The position numbers were made by a program, and so were the translations under genes. Below, piece after piece: positions 24,932 to 32,129 of a stretch of DNA of 64,000 bases. Numbering within the stretch: the first letter of the stretch is position 1; each line of letters opens with the position of its first letter. The stretch covers positions 92,172 to 156,171 of the forward strand of contig CAKTZR010000005.1 in assembly GCA_934636105.1 (NCBI GenBank), written 5' to 3'. Below the pieces are notes generated by a model that was given only the letters and a program-made list of their open reading frames with translations, did not search any database and had not been told where the DNA came from. The stretch comes from an uncultured Clostridia bacterium (GTDB lineage: Bacteria; Bacillota; Clostridia; Christensenellales; Aristaeellaceae).

Positions 24932-25474
24932 ATGAGCGAATATGTTTTGGAAAAGGGCCGCCCAGCCGATGTGTCGGGTCGGCTCGACAAGGAAATCCGC
25001 GTCTATGATTTTCTGGACAAGCTGGGTATCGATTATGAGCGCGTCGATCATCCGGCGCTGATGACCATGGAAGCCTGCGAATCGGTAGACAAGATGCTCG
25101 ATACGCGCATCTGCAAAAACCTGTTTCTGCGCAACGCCCAGCGCACGCAGTTTTACCTGCTGCTGATGCCGGGCGACAAGAAATTCAAGACCGCCGTGCT
25201 CAGCAAGCAGATCGGTTCGGCGCGCCTGTCCTTCGCCGAGCCGGAGTTCATGCTTGAAATGCTGGATATCACGCCCGGCAGCGTCAGCGTGATGGGCCTG
25301 ATGAACGACAGGGAAAAACGCGTGCGCCTGCTGATCGACGAAGACGTGCTCAAAGAGCCGGTTTTCGCCTGTCATCCCTGCATCAACACCAGCAGCCTGC
25401 GCTTCGCCACAAGCGATTTAACAGATAAGATTCTGCCCGCGTTGGGCGAGCCCTTCACAACGGTGCAGCTGTAA
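24932..25474 (+). CDS. Prolyl-tRNA deacylase (ProX/PrdX-type YbaK family)
   Basis: A 180-residue YbaK/aminoacyl-tRNA deacylase-domain protein. Features are VYDFLDKLGIDYERVDHPALMTMEAC (residues about 24-49), CKNLFLRNAQRTQFYLLLMPGDKK and RLSFAEPEFMLEMLDITPGSVSVMGLMND, matching stand-alone homologues of the ProRS insertion domain. Clostridial PrdX and bacterial ProX hydrolyse Ala-tRNA(Pro) mischarged by prolyl-tRNA synthetase. A monocistronic unit with SD GAGGAA and a hairpin terminator behind it. Which mischarged tRNA it edits is inferred from the family. Confidence 0.9.
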   Translation: MSEYVLEKGRPADVSGRLDKEIRVYDFLDKLGIDYERVDHPALMTMEACESVDKMLDTRICKNLFLRNAQRTQFYLLLMPGDKKFKTAVLSKQIGSARLSFAEPEFMLEMLDITPGSVSVMGLMNDREKRVRLLIDEDVLKEPVFACHPCINTSSLRFATSDLTDKILPALGEPFTTVQL

Positions 25475-25477
25475 GCT

Positions 25478-25517
25478 GAAATGCCCCTGCAAAGCCACAG
25501 CCTTGCAGGGGCATTTC
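25478..25517. terminator. Bidirectional hairpin between deacylase and Abi genes
   Basis: GAAATGCCCCTGCAA pairs perfectly with TTGCAGGGGCATTTC across a 10-base loop. T content after the stem is modest (TCTCTT on plus, TTTCAGC on minus). Confidence 0.75.
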
Positions 25518-25519
25518 TC

Positions 25520-26431
25520 TTATCGAATTTCACTTTCGAGCACGTCCCGCCAGTTTTCCGGAAAACCGCAGCACGCCAAATCTGCTTCGGGATAATCCTC
25601 CTCCAGCAGTGCAATGCCCGTCATCAGCCGCGTAAATACGCGCTCCCGTCCCAACGCATACGCAAGCGTCAGCAGCAGCGGGAAAAGGCGGTCGCTTTCA
25701 TACAGGCGCAGGCGGTTGGGCAGAATCGGCTGATCCTCCAGCGGCTGATTATACAGCCGATTGTAATGCGCGCAGATGTTTCGCACATTCACCGCCGCGG
25801 CCATCAGCGCGGAGAGCGACTCCGGCGAAAGGTCGTAAGCGCGGCTGACGGCGCGCTGGTCGCTCTCCTTCATGATGTCAAACAGCGACGACAGCATGCC
25901 GAATGTGAACAGCTCCACCGCCGCCCAAATCGGGAACTGCCCGCCGTATTTGACCTTGTGATGGCGCACAAAGGGCAGCGCGCCCTGCCGCTTGACCTCG
26001 TTTTTGAATTTGCCGATCAGGTTCTTGTGAATGGACGAGCCGTTCGCCAGCGTCGCCGGGCGAAAGTTTTCGGCGTCCATATACCCCAAAGAACCGTACG
26101 TGATGGCCAGCTGATAAGCGATTTTGGCGCGCAGCTGCACCTCGAAAAATTCCAGCACGGGCAGGAGCAGGTGGCGCAGCCCCATATCAAACTGATATAA
26201 ACCGTAGAGCGTTTCCAGCGTCACGCCGGGCTGAAATTTTTCGGGATCATCCGCCCGGCGGAGGTGTTTGCCATAGGTCGTCAGGCGGTAATAATTGACG
26301 GTGGAGAGGATATACCTCGCCCGCTCCAGCTCGCCGATGGTCAGACCGTGGATTTCGGAGAGACGGGCGAGCTGTTCTTCGTAGCTTCGGGCGGGCTTGA
26401 CGGGGCTGTAACGTTTGCCGCGGGCATTCAT
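25520..26431 (-). CDS. Abi family (AbiD/AbiF-type) HEPN protein, putative abortive-infection RNase
   Basis: A 303-residue Abi_2-family protein. The N-terminal SYEEQLARLSEIHGLTI and NYYRLTTYGKHL segment is the family signature, followed by LYQFDMGLRHLLLPVLEFFEVQLRAKIAYQLA. The HEPN motif R-N-I-C-A-H at residues 217-222 (Rx4H) supports RNase activity, as in AbiD/AbiF phage-defence proteins. It has no adjacent antitoxin, restriction or other defence gene and is flanked by housekeeping genes. Whether it acts in phage defence here is inferred from the family. Confidence 0.88.
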   Translation of the reverse strand: MNARGKRYSPVKPARSYEEQLARLSEIHGLTIGELERARYILSTVNYYRLTTYGKHLRRADDPEKFQPGVTLETLYGLYQFDMGLRHLLLPVLEFFEVQLRAKIAYQLAITYGSLGYMDAENFRPATLANGSSIHKNLIGKFKNEVKRQGALPFVRHHKVKYGGQFPIWAAVELFTFGMLSSLFDIMKESDQRAVSRAYDLSPESLSALMAAAVNVRNICAHYNRLYNQPLEDQPILPNRLRLYESDRLFPLLLTLAYALGRERVFTRLMTGIALLEEDYPEADLACCGFPENWRDVLESEIR

Positions 26432-26455
26432 CTCAAAAGCCCCTTTCTATAAATC

Positions 26456-26478
26456 AAGCCCATCGGAACGATGGGCTT
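26456..26478 (-). terminator. Hairpin downstream of telA
   Basis: AAGCCCATCG-GAA-CGATGGGCTT is a perfect 10-bp stem, on the minus strand followed by GATTT. It is 68 bp beyond the telA stop and 25 bp before the Abi start. Two more dyads (26490-26510 and 26518-26532) lie between, so this is a repeat-rich spacer. Confidence 0.6.
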
Positions 26479-26489
26479 TAGTGGAAGGT

Positions 26490-26532
26490 CAAGGGAACTC
26501 AGTTCCCTTGTGGGGCTCGGGGCAAAGCCCCG
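26490..26532. repeat. Short dyad repeats in the telA-Abi spacer
   Basis: CAAGGGAACT-C-AGTTCCCTTG is a perfect 10-bp dyad with a one-base centre, the same geometry as the hairpin at 23710. It is followed by TCGGGGC-AAA-GCCCCGA. No coding function is seen. Confidence 0.65.
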
Positions 26533-26545
26533 ATATCTCCCTCCC

Positions 26546-27769
26546 TTAATTGTTGATTTCCAAAACCTTGTCGCGAAGCTCCTTCTCGAGACGGCCAAGC
26601 TCGATGGCGGCGGCGGCGCGCTTCTGGGCGCCCTCGCGCTGAATCTTCTGCACCTCGTTCAGGGTGTCGATGAGCGCGGTATTCGCCGTGCGGATGGTTT
26701 CGATATCCACCACGCCGCGCTCAGCTTCCTTCGCAGTCTCAATCGTGCCGACCTTGAGCCGTTCGGCATTGGAGCGAAGCAGTTCGTTGGTCATGTCGGT
26801 AACGGCTTTCTGGGCGTTGAGCGCACTCTCCGCATGCTGCATGCCCATCGCGATGACCATCTGGCTCTTCCAAAGCGGAATCGTGTTCGCCACGGTGGAC
26901 TGGATGCGCTCGGCCAGCACGTTGTCGTTGTTCTGCATCAGGCGGATCTGCGGGCCCATCTGCACGGAAACCATGCGCGTGAGCTTGAGATCGTGAATGC
27001 GCTTTTCAAACCGCTCGATCAGCTGGCTGAAATCGTTCGCAATCTGCGCGTCGGCCGGGTCGGCGGTCTGCTGGGCCTTTGCCAGCAGCGGCGGCAGCTC
27101 CTCCTCGCGCAGCTTCTTGAGCTTGATCTCGCCCGCGATGATGTAGAGCGTCAGCTCGTGGTAATACTGCTCGTTCTGGGCGTACAGCTCGTCGAGCATC
27201 TTGCAGTCGGAAATCAGCTGCTTCTGGTGGTTTTGCAGCGTCGCAATGATCTCGGCGACGTTCGCTTCCACCTTGTCATACTTCGCGCGAAGCTGGGTGA
27301 TGTTGTTGCCGGCCTTCTTGAACAGCCCGAACAGGCCGCCCTTCTTGCCCTCGTCCACATCAAAGCCCTTCAGCTCGGCGACCAGCTTGGTCAGCATGTC
27401 GGAAACCGCGCCGGTGTCCTTGGTCTTCACGTCCTCCAGAATCTTGTCGGAGAACTGGGAGATCTTCGTCTGCGCGGCGTTGCCGTACTTGAGCACCGTC
27501 TCGCTGTTGTGGATATCGATGCGCTCCACAAACGCCAGCACGGCGGCCTGCTCCTCGGGCGAGAGATTGTCAAAGTTCAGCGAATCGTCCTGCGCATCCA
27601 CAGGGGTCATCGTCTCGTCCTTTTTTTCCTCCTGAACGGGGGCTTCCTGCACGGCGGCGGCAGCCTGCGCGGCGGGCGCGGCCTGAGCAGGTTCGGCGGC
27701 CTGCGCTTCGGTCTGCTGGGCTTCCTCCTCGCCGGGGAGAACCAGAGACGGAATGGTTTTATCTTCCAT
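26546..27769 (-). CDS. TelA/KlaA family toxic-anion-resistance protein
   Basis: A 407-residue protein of the TelA (PF05816) family. The first 60 residues are an alanine/glutamine/proline-rich low-complexity tail; from about residue 80 the protein is strongly helical (SLNFDNLSPEEQAAVLAFVERIDIHN, FLKKAG and RFEKRIHDLKLTRMVSVQMGPQIRLMQ, all family landmarks). Members were named for tellurite resistance but are widespread in strains without it, and probably act in envelope or stress physiology. ATG 27769 follows AAAAAGGAGA; an in-frame ATG 57 bases upstream lacks an SD. Single-gene unit, divergent from the EamA gene. Confidence 0.9.
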   Translation of the reverse strand: MEDKTIPSLVLPGEEEAQQTEAQAAEPAQAAPAAQAAAAVQEAPVQEEKKDETMTPVDAQDDSLNFDNLSPEEQAAVLAFVERIDIHNSETVLKYGNAAQTKISQFSDKILEDVKTKDTGAVSDMLTKLVAELKGFDVDEGKKGGLFGLFKKAGNNITQLRAKYDKVEANVAEIIATLQNHQKQLISDCKMLDELYAQNEQYYHELTLYIIAGEIKLKKLREEELPPLLAKAQQTADPADAQIANDFSQLIERFEKRIHDLKLTRMVSVQMGPQIRLMQNNDNVLAERIQSTVANTIPLWKSQMVIAMGMQHAESALNAQKAVTDMTNELLRSNAERLKVGTIETAKEAERGVVDIETIRTANTALIDTLNEVQKIQREGAQKRAAAAIELGRLEKELRDKVLEINN

Positions 27770-27894
27770 AATCGTATCTCCTTTTTGATGATCTTCCTCA
27801 ATTTGAAAAGACATCCTGAATATCATCGTATGCTAACACTCATGATACACCAAATCAAAGCAGGTGTAAAGAGCTTTTCTTCCGGGCGGGTTTG

Positions 27895-27903
27895 TGTTAC
27901 AAT
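27895..27903 (+). promoter_or_regulatory. Extended -10 promoter of the EamA gene
   Basis: TGT-TACAAT with TACAAT at 27898-27903. The -35 position holds only a T-rich hexamer. Confidence 0.4.
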
Positions 27904-27955
27904 AGGATGAACCTGCATGCTTATGCAAAAATGGAGAATAAGGACGTATAAACTC

Positions 27956-28834
27956 ATGACAAAACGCGAAATTCTCGCCGACGGCCTGCTTTTGCTCACC
28001 GCCCTGATCTGGGGCTGCGCGTTTGCAGTCGTCAAAAACGCGCTGGACAGCTTCCCGCCGGGGGCGATCATCGCCATGCGCTACCTGATTGCGGCGGCCA
28101 TTACGGGCCTTCTGTTCCGCAGGCATTTAAAGGAGCTGACGCGCGGCGACGTAGCGCGCGGCGCGCTGGTCGGAGCGCTGCTTTTTGGCGCATACATCGT
28201 CCAGACCATCGGCTTGCAGCATACGACGGCGGGCAAAAACGCCTTTCTGACGACGGTCTACGTGCTGATCGTGCCGTTCGGATGCGCGCTGCTGTTTCAT
28301 CAAAAGCTGCAAAAAAGCAATTTGATTGCCGCGGCGATGATGCTTGCGGGCATCGGCCTGCTGTCGCTGGACGGCCAGGGCGGCGGGCTGAACATCGGCG
28401 ATATCCTGACGCTGATCTGCGGCTTCCTGTTTGCGGGGCACATCATCGCGGTGGAGCAATGCCAGAAAAAGACGAACACCTATGCGCTGATCGTGCTGCA
28501 ATTTGCGTTCTGCGCCCTCTATGCGGGCGTTTACAACCGCATCTTTGAGCGCGGCCAGCCGCTGACCTTCACGCCCGGCTCGATCGGCGGGCTGCTGTAT
28601 ATCGCGGTTTTCTCCACCACCATCGGCATGAGCCTGCAAAACATCGGCCAGAGCATGGCCCCCGCTTCGCACGCGGTGATCCTGCTCTCGCTGGAATCGG
28701 TGTTCGGCGTGCTGTTTTCCTGCCTGCTGCTGGGCGAAAGGGTCACGCTGCAAATGGGCGTCGGCTTTGCGCTCATCTTCGCCGCGCTGATGGTCAGCGA
28801 GCTTGCGCCCCGCAGCGGCAAGAAAAAAGAATGA
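27956..28834 (+). CDS. DMT-superfamily EamA transporter
   Basis: A 292-residue inner-membrane protein with ten membrane segments in two EamA repeats (ILADGLLLLTALIWGCAFAVVKNAL near the start; LTLICGFLFAGHIIAVEQCQ at the start of the second). The end of repeat two (LLSLESVFGVLFSCLLLGERVTLQMGVGFALIFAALMV) is classic. Such proteins export amino acids, nucleosides or other metabolites. ATG 27956 is preferred over an ATG 39 bases upstream because it gives the normal N-terminus. A V4R-gene remnant follows immediately after the stop. Confidence 0.9.
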   Translation: MTKREILADGLLLLTALIWGCAFAVVKNALDSFPPGAIIAMRYLIAAAITGLLFRRHLKELTRGDVARGALVGALLFGAYIVQTIGLQHTTAGKNAFLTTVYVLIVPFGCALLFHQKLQKSNLIAAAMMLAGIGLLSLDGQGGGLNIGDILTLICGFLFAGHIIAVEQCQKKTNTYALIVLQFAFCALYAGVYNRIFERGQPLTFTPGSIGGLLYIAVFSTTIGMSLQNIGQSMAPASHAVILLSLESVFGVLFSCLLLGERVTLQMGVGFALIFAALMVSELAPRSGKKKE

Positions 28835-29039
28835 CGCGCGAATACGTTTTCGGAGGATGCGGATTGTTCCGGCCTGCCGATGCTGGGCGAAACCGTCTGC
28901 AATTATGACGAGGGCTTCGTCGCCGGCATTCTCTCTCTACTCCGGCAAGCCGTATCGCGCCGTCGAGGTGGATTGCTGGGCGACGGGCGACCGCGTCTGC
29001 CGCTTCCGCGCGGAAATCGTGGAGACAGGGAACGACTGA
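28835..29039 (+). pseudogene. Remnant of a V4R-domain sensory protein
   Basis: The frame directly after the EamA stop reads FSEDADCSGLPMLGETVCNY then DEGFVAGILS, and the frame one base over continues LYSGKPYRAVEVDCWATGDR then VCRFRAEIVETGND and stops at 29039. Together they match the C-terminal two-thirds of a V4R (4-vinyl reductase) small-molecule-binding domain (CxxGFxxGIL... EVDCWATGDxxCRF). The N-terminus and start codon are missing, and the shift lies at a CTCTCTCT tract (28929-28937), where one extra CT would restore frame. So the gene is 5'-truncated and frameshifted. The stop overlaps the next start (TGATG). Confidence 0.65.
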
Positions 29040-29464
29040 TGACCGAGCAACAAAACTGCGGGCTGCTGTTTGAGTATCTGCGAAGCATTCTCTACGACGC
29101 AAGCGTGAAGCCGCTGGACGTGGACGCGCTCGATCCGGCCTACCAAAAGCTGGGAAAAGGGCTGCAATATCTGGATCAGGCCGTGCGGGAGCTGAAAGCC
29201 TACTCCGCGGCGCTCTCCGTCGGCGACCTTTCCCGCGGCTATCCCTCCTATAATAACCCGCTCTGCGACAACCTCAAAAACATTCAGGCCAACCTCAACC
29301 ACCTGACCTGGCAGGCCAAGCAGGTCGCCAAGGGCGATTATTCGCAGACGGTTTCCTATCTGGGCGATTTTTCGCAGGCGTTTAACACCATGACCGCCCA
29401 ACTTCGCGAGCGCGAGGAGGCCCTCAAAAAGCAGGCGCAGCGCGGCGCGGCGCCCGACGCTTGA
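29039..29464 (+). CDS. HAMP-like linker protein (stand-alone signalling fragment)
   Basis: A 141-residue soluble protein with no membrane segment. Residues 60-130 (LKNIQANLNHLTWQAKQVAK, GDYSQTVSYLGDFSQAFNTM, TAQLREREEALKK) match the HAMP-like helical linker that precedes GGDEF, kinase or phosphatase domains in clostridial sensors, but no output domain follows. The start ATG overlaps the stop of the V4R remnant, which suggests that V4R and HAMP proteins once formed a coupled two-gene sensor. It may be functional with a partner in trans or be itself a leftover. A terminator follows 18 bp later. Confidence 0.6.
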   Translation: MTEQQNCGLLFEYLRSILYDASVKPLDVDALDPAYQKLGKGLQYLDQAVRELKAYSAALSVGDLSRGYPSYNNPLCDNLKNIQANLNHLTWQAKQVAKGDYSQTVSYLGDFSQAFNTMTAQLREREEALKKQAQRGAAPDA

Positions 29465-29481
29465 AAAAACAACTTTGCATC

Positions 29482-29516
29482 AAAAATCCGAACCCCGTTT
29501 TTGAGGTTCGGATTTT
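29482..29516. terminator. Bidirectional intrinsic terminator
   Basis: AAAAATCCGAACC and GGTTCGGATTTTT form a 13-bp stem around CCGTTTTTGA; flanking A and T runs fit termination in both directions (HAMP protein on plus, CMD protein on minus). Confidence 0.85.
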
Positions 29517-29519
29517 TCT

Positions 29520-29849
29520 TTATTTGTCCTCGTCTGTCCAGACTTCCTTCGCCATTTTGAACGCTGCCCAGGCCTTCGGCCAGCCCGCATAGAAGGCCGC
29601 ATGCGTCAAAATCTCCGCGATTTCTTCCTTCGTGATGCCGTTGTTCTTCGCGCTCATCAGGTGATACTTGAACGAACTGTCCACCAGCCCCTGCGCCATC
29701 AGCGCCGTGACCGTCACCAGTGAGCGATCGCGCAGGGAGAGCTTGTCCTCTCTGCTCCAAACCTCGCCAAAGAGCACATCGTCGTTGAGCTGGGCGAATT
29801 TCGGCGCAAATTCGCCCAGCTGATCGCGTCCCGCCGTCTGTTTGACCAT
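29520..29849 (-). CDS. Carboxymuconolactone decarboxylase family protein
   Basis: A 109-residue CMD/AhpD-fold protein. The core LSLRDRSLVTVTALMAQGLV, SSFKYHLMSAKNNGITKEEI and LTHAAFYAGWPKAWAAFKMA fits the gamma-carboxymuconolactone decarboxylase-like branch. It lacks the CxxC of AhpD peroxidases, so a thiol peroxidase role is unlikely. The His in ILTHAAFYAGWP is the conserved family residue. ATG 29849 follows AGGAGG; an upstream in-frame ATG (29873) has no SD. Substrate unknown. Confidence 0.85.
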   Translation of the reverse strand: MVKQTAGRDQLGEFAPKFAQLNDDVLFGEVWSREDKLSLRDRSLVTVTALMAQGLVDSSFKYHLMSAKNNGITKEEIAEILTHAAFYAGWPKAWAAFKMAKEVWTDEDK

Positions 29850-29942
29850 TGCCTTTTTCCTCCTGTTTTTCATTTTTCTTCATGATACGCCTTAAAGTCA
29901 AGTTGAAGTCAAGAGAATCTTTCCCGTCTTTTCCAAAACATC

Positions 29943-29970
29943 AAAAACCCCCCGCCAACGGCAGGGGGCT
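29943..29970 (-). terminator. Intrinsic terminator after rplL
   Basis: On the minus strand CCCCC(T)GCC-GTT-GGCGGGGG followed by GTTTTTGA, 20 bp after the rplL stop. It ends the rplJL unit, so rpoB is not the next gene. Confidence 0.85.
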
Positions 29971-29990
29971 GAATTTCCGGGAAAGGGAAA

Positions 29991-30365
29991 TTACTTGATT
30001 TCGACCTTCGCGCCCGCTTCTTCGAGCTTCTTCTTCATGGCCTCGGCTTCTTCCTTGGAAGCGCCTTCCTTCAGGGTCTTCGGAGCGCCTTCGACGATGT
30101 CCTTGGCTTCCTTCAGGCCCAGGCCCGGCACGACCTCGCGGACGGCCTTGATGATGGCGACCTTCTTCGCGGCGTCGAAGCTGGCCAGCACGACGTCAAA
30201 CTCGGTCTTCTCCTCAGCGGCAGCAGCCGGAGCGCCGGCAACGCCAGCAGCGGCAACCGGAGCGGCAGCGGAAACGCCGAACTTCTCTTCGAGGGCCTTC
30301 ACAAGCTCAGAAGCCTGGATCAGGGTCAGGCTTTCGATAGCGGAAACGATCTCATTGATTTCCAT
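29991..30365 (-). CDS. rplL: 50S ribosomal protein L7/L12
   Basis: A 124-residue L7/L12. The N-terminal dimerisation domain (MEINEIVSAIESLTLIQASELVKALEEKFGVS, split) is followed by an Ala-rich hinge (about 36-52) and the C-terminal factor-binding domain EFDVVLASFDAAKKVAIIKAVREVVPGLGL with KEAKDIVEGAPKTLKEGASKEEA. It forms the flexible ribosomal stalk that recruits GTPase factors. SD GGAGG. It lies 70 bp after rplJ in its own two-gene transcript. Confidence 0.98.
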   Translation of the reverse strand: MEINEIVSAIESLTLIQASELVKALEEKFGVSAAAPVAAAGVAGAPAAAAEEKTEFDVVLASFDAAKKVAIIKAVREVVPGLGLKEAKDIVEGAPKTLKEGASKEEAEAMKKKLEEAGAKVEIK

Positions 30366-30435
30366 GGTAAGTTACCTCCATTATTATAGATTGGATTGGT
30401 TTGAAGATGCCGTCTATCCGGCTGTCTTTTGCAGA

Positions 30436-30957
30436 TTACTGCTCGCCGGCTTCGGCCTTCTTGTCGGCAATCGCCTTGATGACGTAAGCCAGAGCGGTCG
30501 CCTGAGAATTGAGGCAACCCATGATCTTGGCGATGAGCTGCTCGCGCGGCAGGATGTCGGCCAGCGCCTTGACCTCTTCCACGCTCTGCACAGCGCCGTC
30601 CATGATGCCGGCCTTGATGGTCAGCGGGGACGTCTTCTTGTCCTTCTCAGCGGCGGTGATGAACTCCTTGACGAGCTTCGGAGCGGACACCGGATCGCCG
30701 TTGCTGAAAACGAAAGCGTTCGGGCCTTCGAGAATCGCATCGTCGACCTTGATGCCCTTGTTCTCCAGCGCGCGCTTCATCAGCGTGTTCTTGAGAACGC
30801 AGTAATCGACGTTCGCCGCGCGGCACTTGGCGCGCAGAGCGGTGACAGCATCCACGGTCAGCGCCTTATACTCGACGATGACGATGGACTGCGCCTTCTC
30901 GATCTTCTCCTCGATTTCGGAAACAACGACTTTCTTCGCTTCAAAATTCTTGGACAT
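30436..30957 (-). CDS. rplJ: 50S ribosomal protein L10
   Basis: A 173-residue L10, base of the L7/L12 stalk. It begins FEAKKVVVSEIEEKIEKAQSIVIVEYKALTVDAVTALRAK and has YCVLKNTLMKRALE and GPNAFVFSNGDPVSAPK, all typical. ATG 30957 follows GGAGG; the longer open frame runs through the regulatory leader and is not real. It is preceded by an L10 leader RNA with its own consensus promoter, and separated from rplA by a 4.4-kb foreign block. Confidence 0.97.
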   Translation of the reverse strand: MSKNFEAKKVVVSEIEEKIEKAQSIVIVEYKALTVDAVTALRAKCRAANVDYCVLKNTLMKRALENKGIKVDDAILEGPNAFVFSNGDPVSAPKLVKEFITAAEKDKKTSPLTIKAGIMDGAVQSVEEVKALADILPREQLIAKIMGCLNSQATALAYVIKAIADKKAEAGEQ

Positions 30958-31130
30958 GTCATTTTCCTCCTTCCCGAAAGGTTTCGGAAAAGAAAAGCCC
31001 CTGCGCTGGGCGCAAGGGCAGAAAACCGTTTTCACGGAAAAATCGCACTCGCACCTCGGCTGGCGGAAAAACCTTTACGACGCGCAAGCGCGTGACCAAC
31101 TGTCTTAGGCACAGAACTTTTCAATTCACG
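30958..31130 (-). ncRNA. Ribosomal protein L10 leader (autoregulatory 5' UTR)
   Basis: Between the promoter at 31137-31165 and rplJ the transcript holds CCTAAGACAGTTGG and, after a GC-rich hairpin (ACGCGC-TT-GCGCGT), CCGCCAGCCGAGGTGCG, the kink-turn-type elements of the L10 leader bound by L10/L12. It is followed by an attenuator stem (30997-31019) and a second small hairpin beside the SD (30972-30988). This is the standard arrangement for L10-mediated feedback, identified from motif pattern only. Confidence 0.8.
30989..31020 (-). terminator. Attenuator in the L10 leader
   Basis: On the minus strand GCCCTTGCG-CCCAG-CGCAGGGGC followed by TTTTCTTTT. It lies between the L10-binding region and rplJ. 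Confidence 0.75.
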
Positions 31131-31136
31131 GGTGCT

Positions 31137-31165
31137 ATCATAACATATTTATCAAGCGTTGTCAA
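31137..31165 (-). promoter_or_regulatory. Promoter of rplJL
   Basis: Minus strand: TTGACA (31165-31160), 17-bp spacer, TATGAT (31142-31137). Near-consensus, immediately before the L10 leader and just past the last gene of the inserted block. Confidence 0.9.
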
Positions 31166-31172
31166 CGGTTTT

Positions 31173-32003
31173 TCACGGAAATTTATAACCGACGACCTGA
31201 AAAATCACATCTTCCGTTTTCTTCTGCGACATATACGGCGCAAGCTCTTTTTCGGCTTTGAATGTTCCGCCGTTCAGCATACTTTCGTTATCCTCCGTCC
31301 TCTCCTGCAAGACGTCAAGGATATGTCCTTCCCTGTCGCTGACGATGACGCTCAGCGACACAAAGCCGCTCAGATCAAGCCCTTCTGCTGTTTCCAGATG
31401 CAGCTTTCCGTCTTCGATCCACGCCTTCGCATCCGTGACCTTTTCCAAATGCCCCCGCGTCTGCGAATCAATCCGCGTCTCCAGCCGCACCCGCAAGAAC
31501 TTTGCCCGCCGAATCTTTCCCGCAAATTCGCCCAATCCGGTCTGCCCCACCGTTTTCCATTCTGTCGTTCCGCGCTTTTCGTCATATGTGTACGCCTGAA
31601 TTTCCTTGGCTCCCGCGAACAATACAACCCGTTCGCCCGGCTGGATCACGCGAACCGTGGAATAAAACGCCCCGCCAATCGCCGGGACATGCCAGCGCGC
31701 AAATTCCTCTTTTTCCGCGTTGCAGGCAATCAGCCACGTTTCATCCAGCACGATTTTGCTTTCCGACTCGTTTTCCACTTCGATAAAAACGGACCACTGC
31801 GTCCCTTCGTCATCCCACGGAATGACCGATTGGCGCACAACCTTGAGCATGTCCGGTTTCATCTGGATTTTTTCCTGAGCCGCTTCTTCTTCGCTTAAAA
31901 TCGCTTTGGGCAAATACGCATTGAAGAGCGTTCCGCTCGCCTGTGCCGTCATGCCGAATCCGATGCACACGCATAACATCCACACAAAAATCAGCTTTTT
32001 CAT
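31173..32003 (-). CDS. Secreted protein, member C of the sigma-linked paralog family
   Basis: A 276-residue exported protein with signal peptide (1-22, ending AQA/SG). After a short linker it has two beta-rich repeats: VFIEVENESESKIVLDETWL with ...PGERVVLFAG, and a second LETAEGLDLSGFVSLSVIVSDREGHILDVLQ. The pattern (charged-residue-rich strand, N-x-S/T turn, aliphatic strand, then V-x-PGE) parallels the proteins at 33833 and 34663 and resembles FxLYD-type immunoglobulin-like modules. It ends the sigma/anti-sigma block, just before the rplJ promoter. Function unknown; possibly an envelope sensor or cell-surface ligand binder. Confidence 0.75.
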   Translation of the reverse strand: MKKLIFVWMLCVCIGFGMTAQASGTLFNAYLPKAILSEEEAAQEKIQMKPDMLKVVRQSVIPWDDEGTQWSVFIEVENESESKIVLDETWLIACNAEKEEFARWHVPAIGGAFYSTVRVIQPGERVVLFAGAKEIQAYTYDEKRGTTEWKTVGQTGLGEFAGKIRRAKFLRVRLETRIDSQTRGHLEKVTDAKAWIEDGKLHLETAEGLDLSGFVSLSVIVSDREGHILDVLQERTEDNESMLNGGTFKAEKELAPYMSQKKTEDVIFQVVGYKFP

Positions 32004-32129
32004 TTTCTTTTCCTCGTTTCATGGTGATTTTTTATTCCATCTTCCCGTTTCCGGAACACGGGAAGCCCTGCAAAGAATTTGAAAAATCTGTTTCGCGCGA
32101 AAATCAGTTTTTTAGGGGGCGTAAATATC

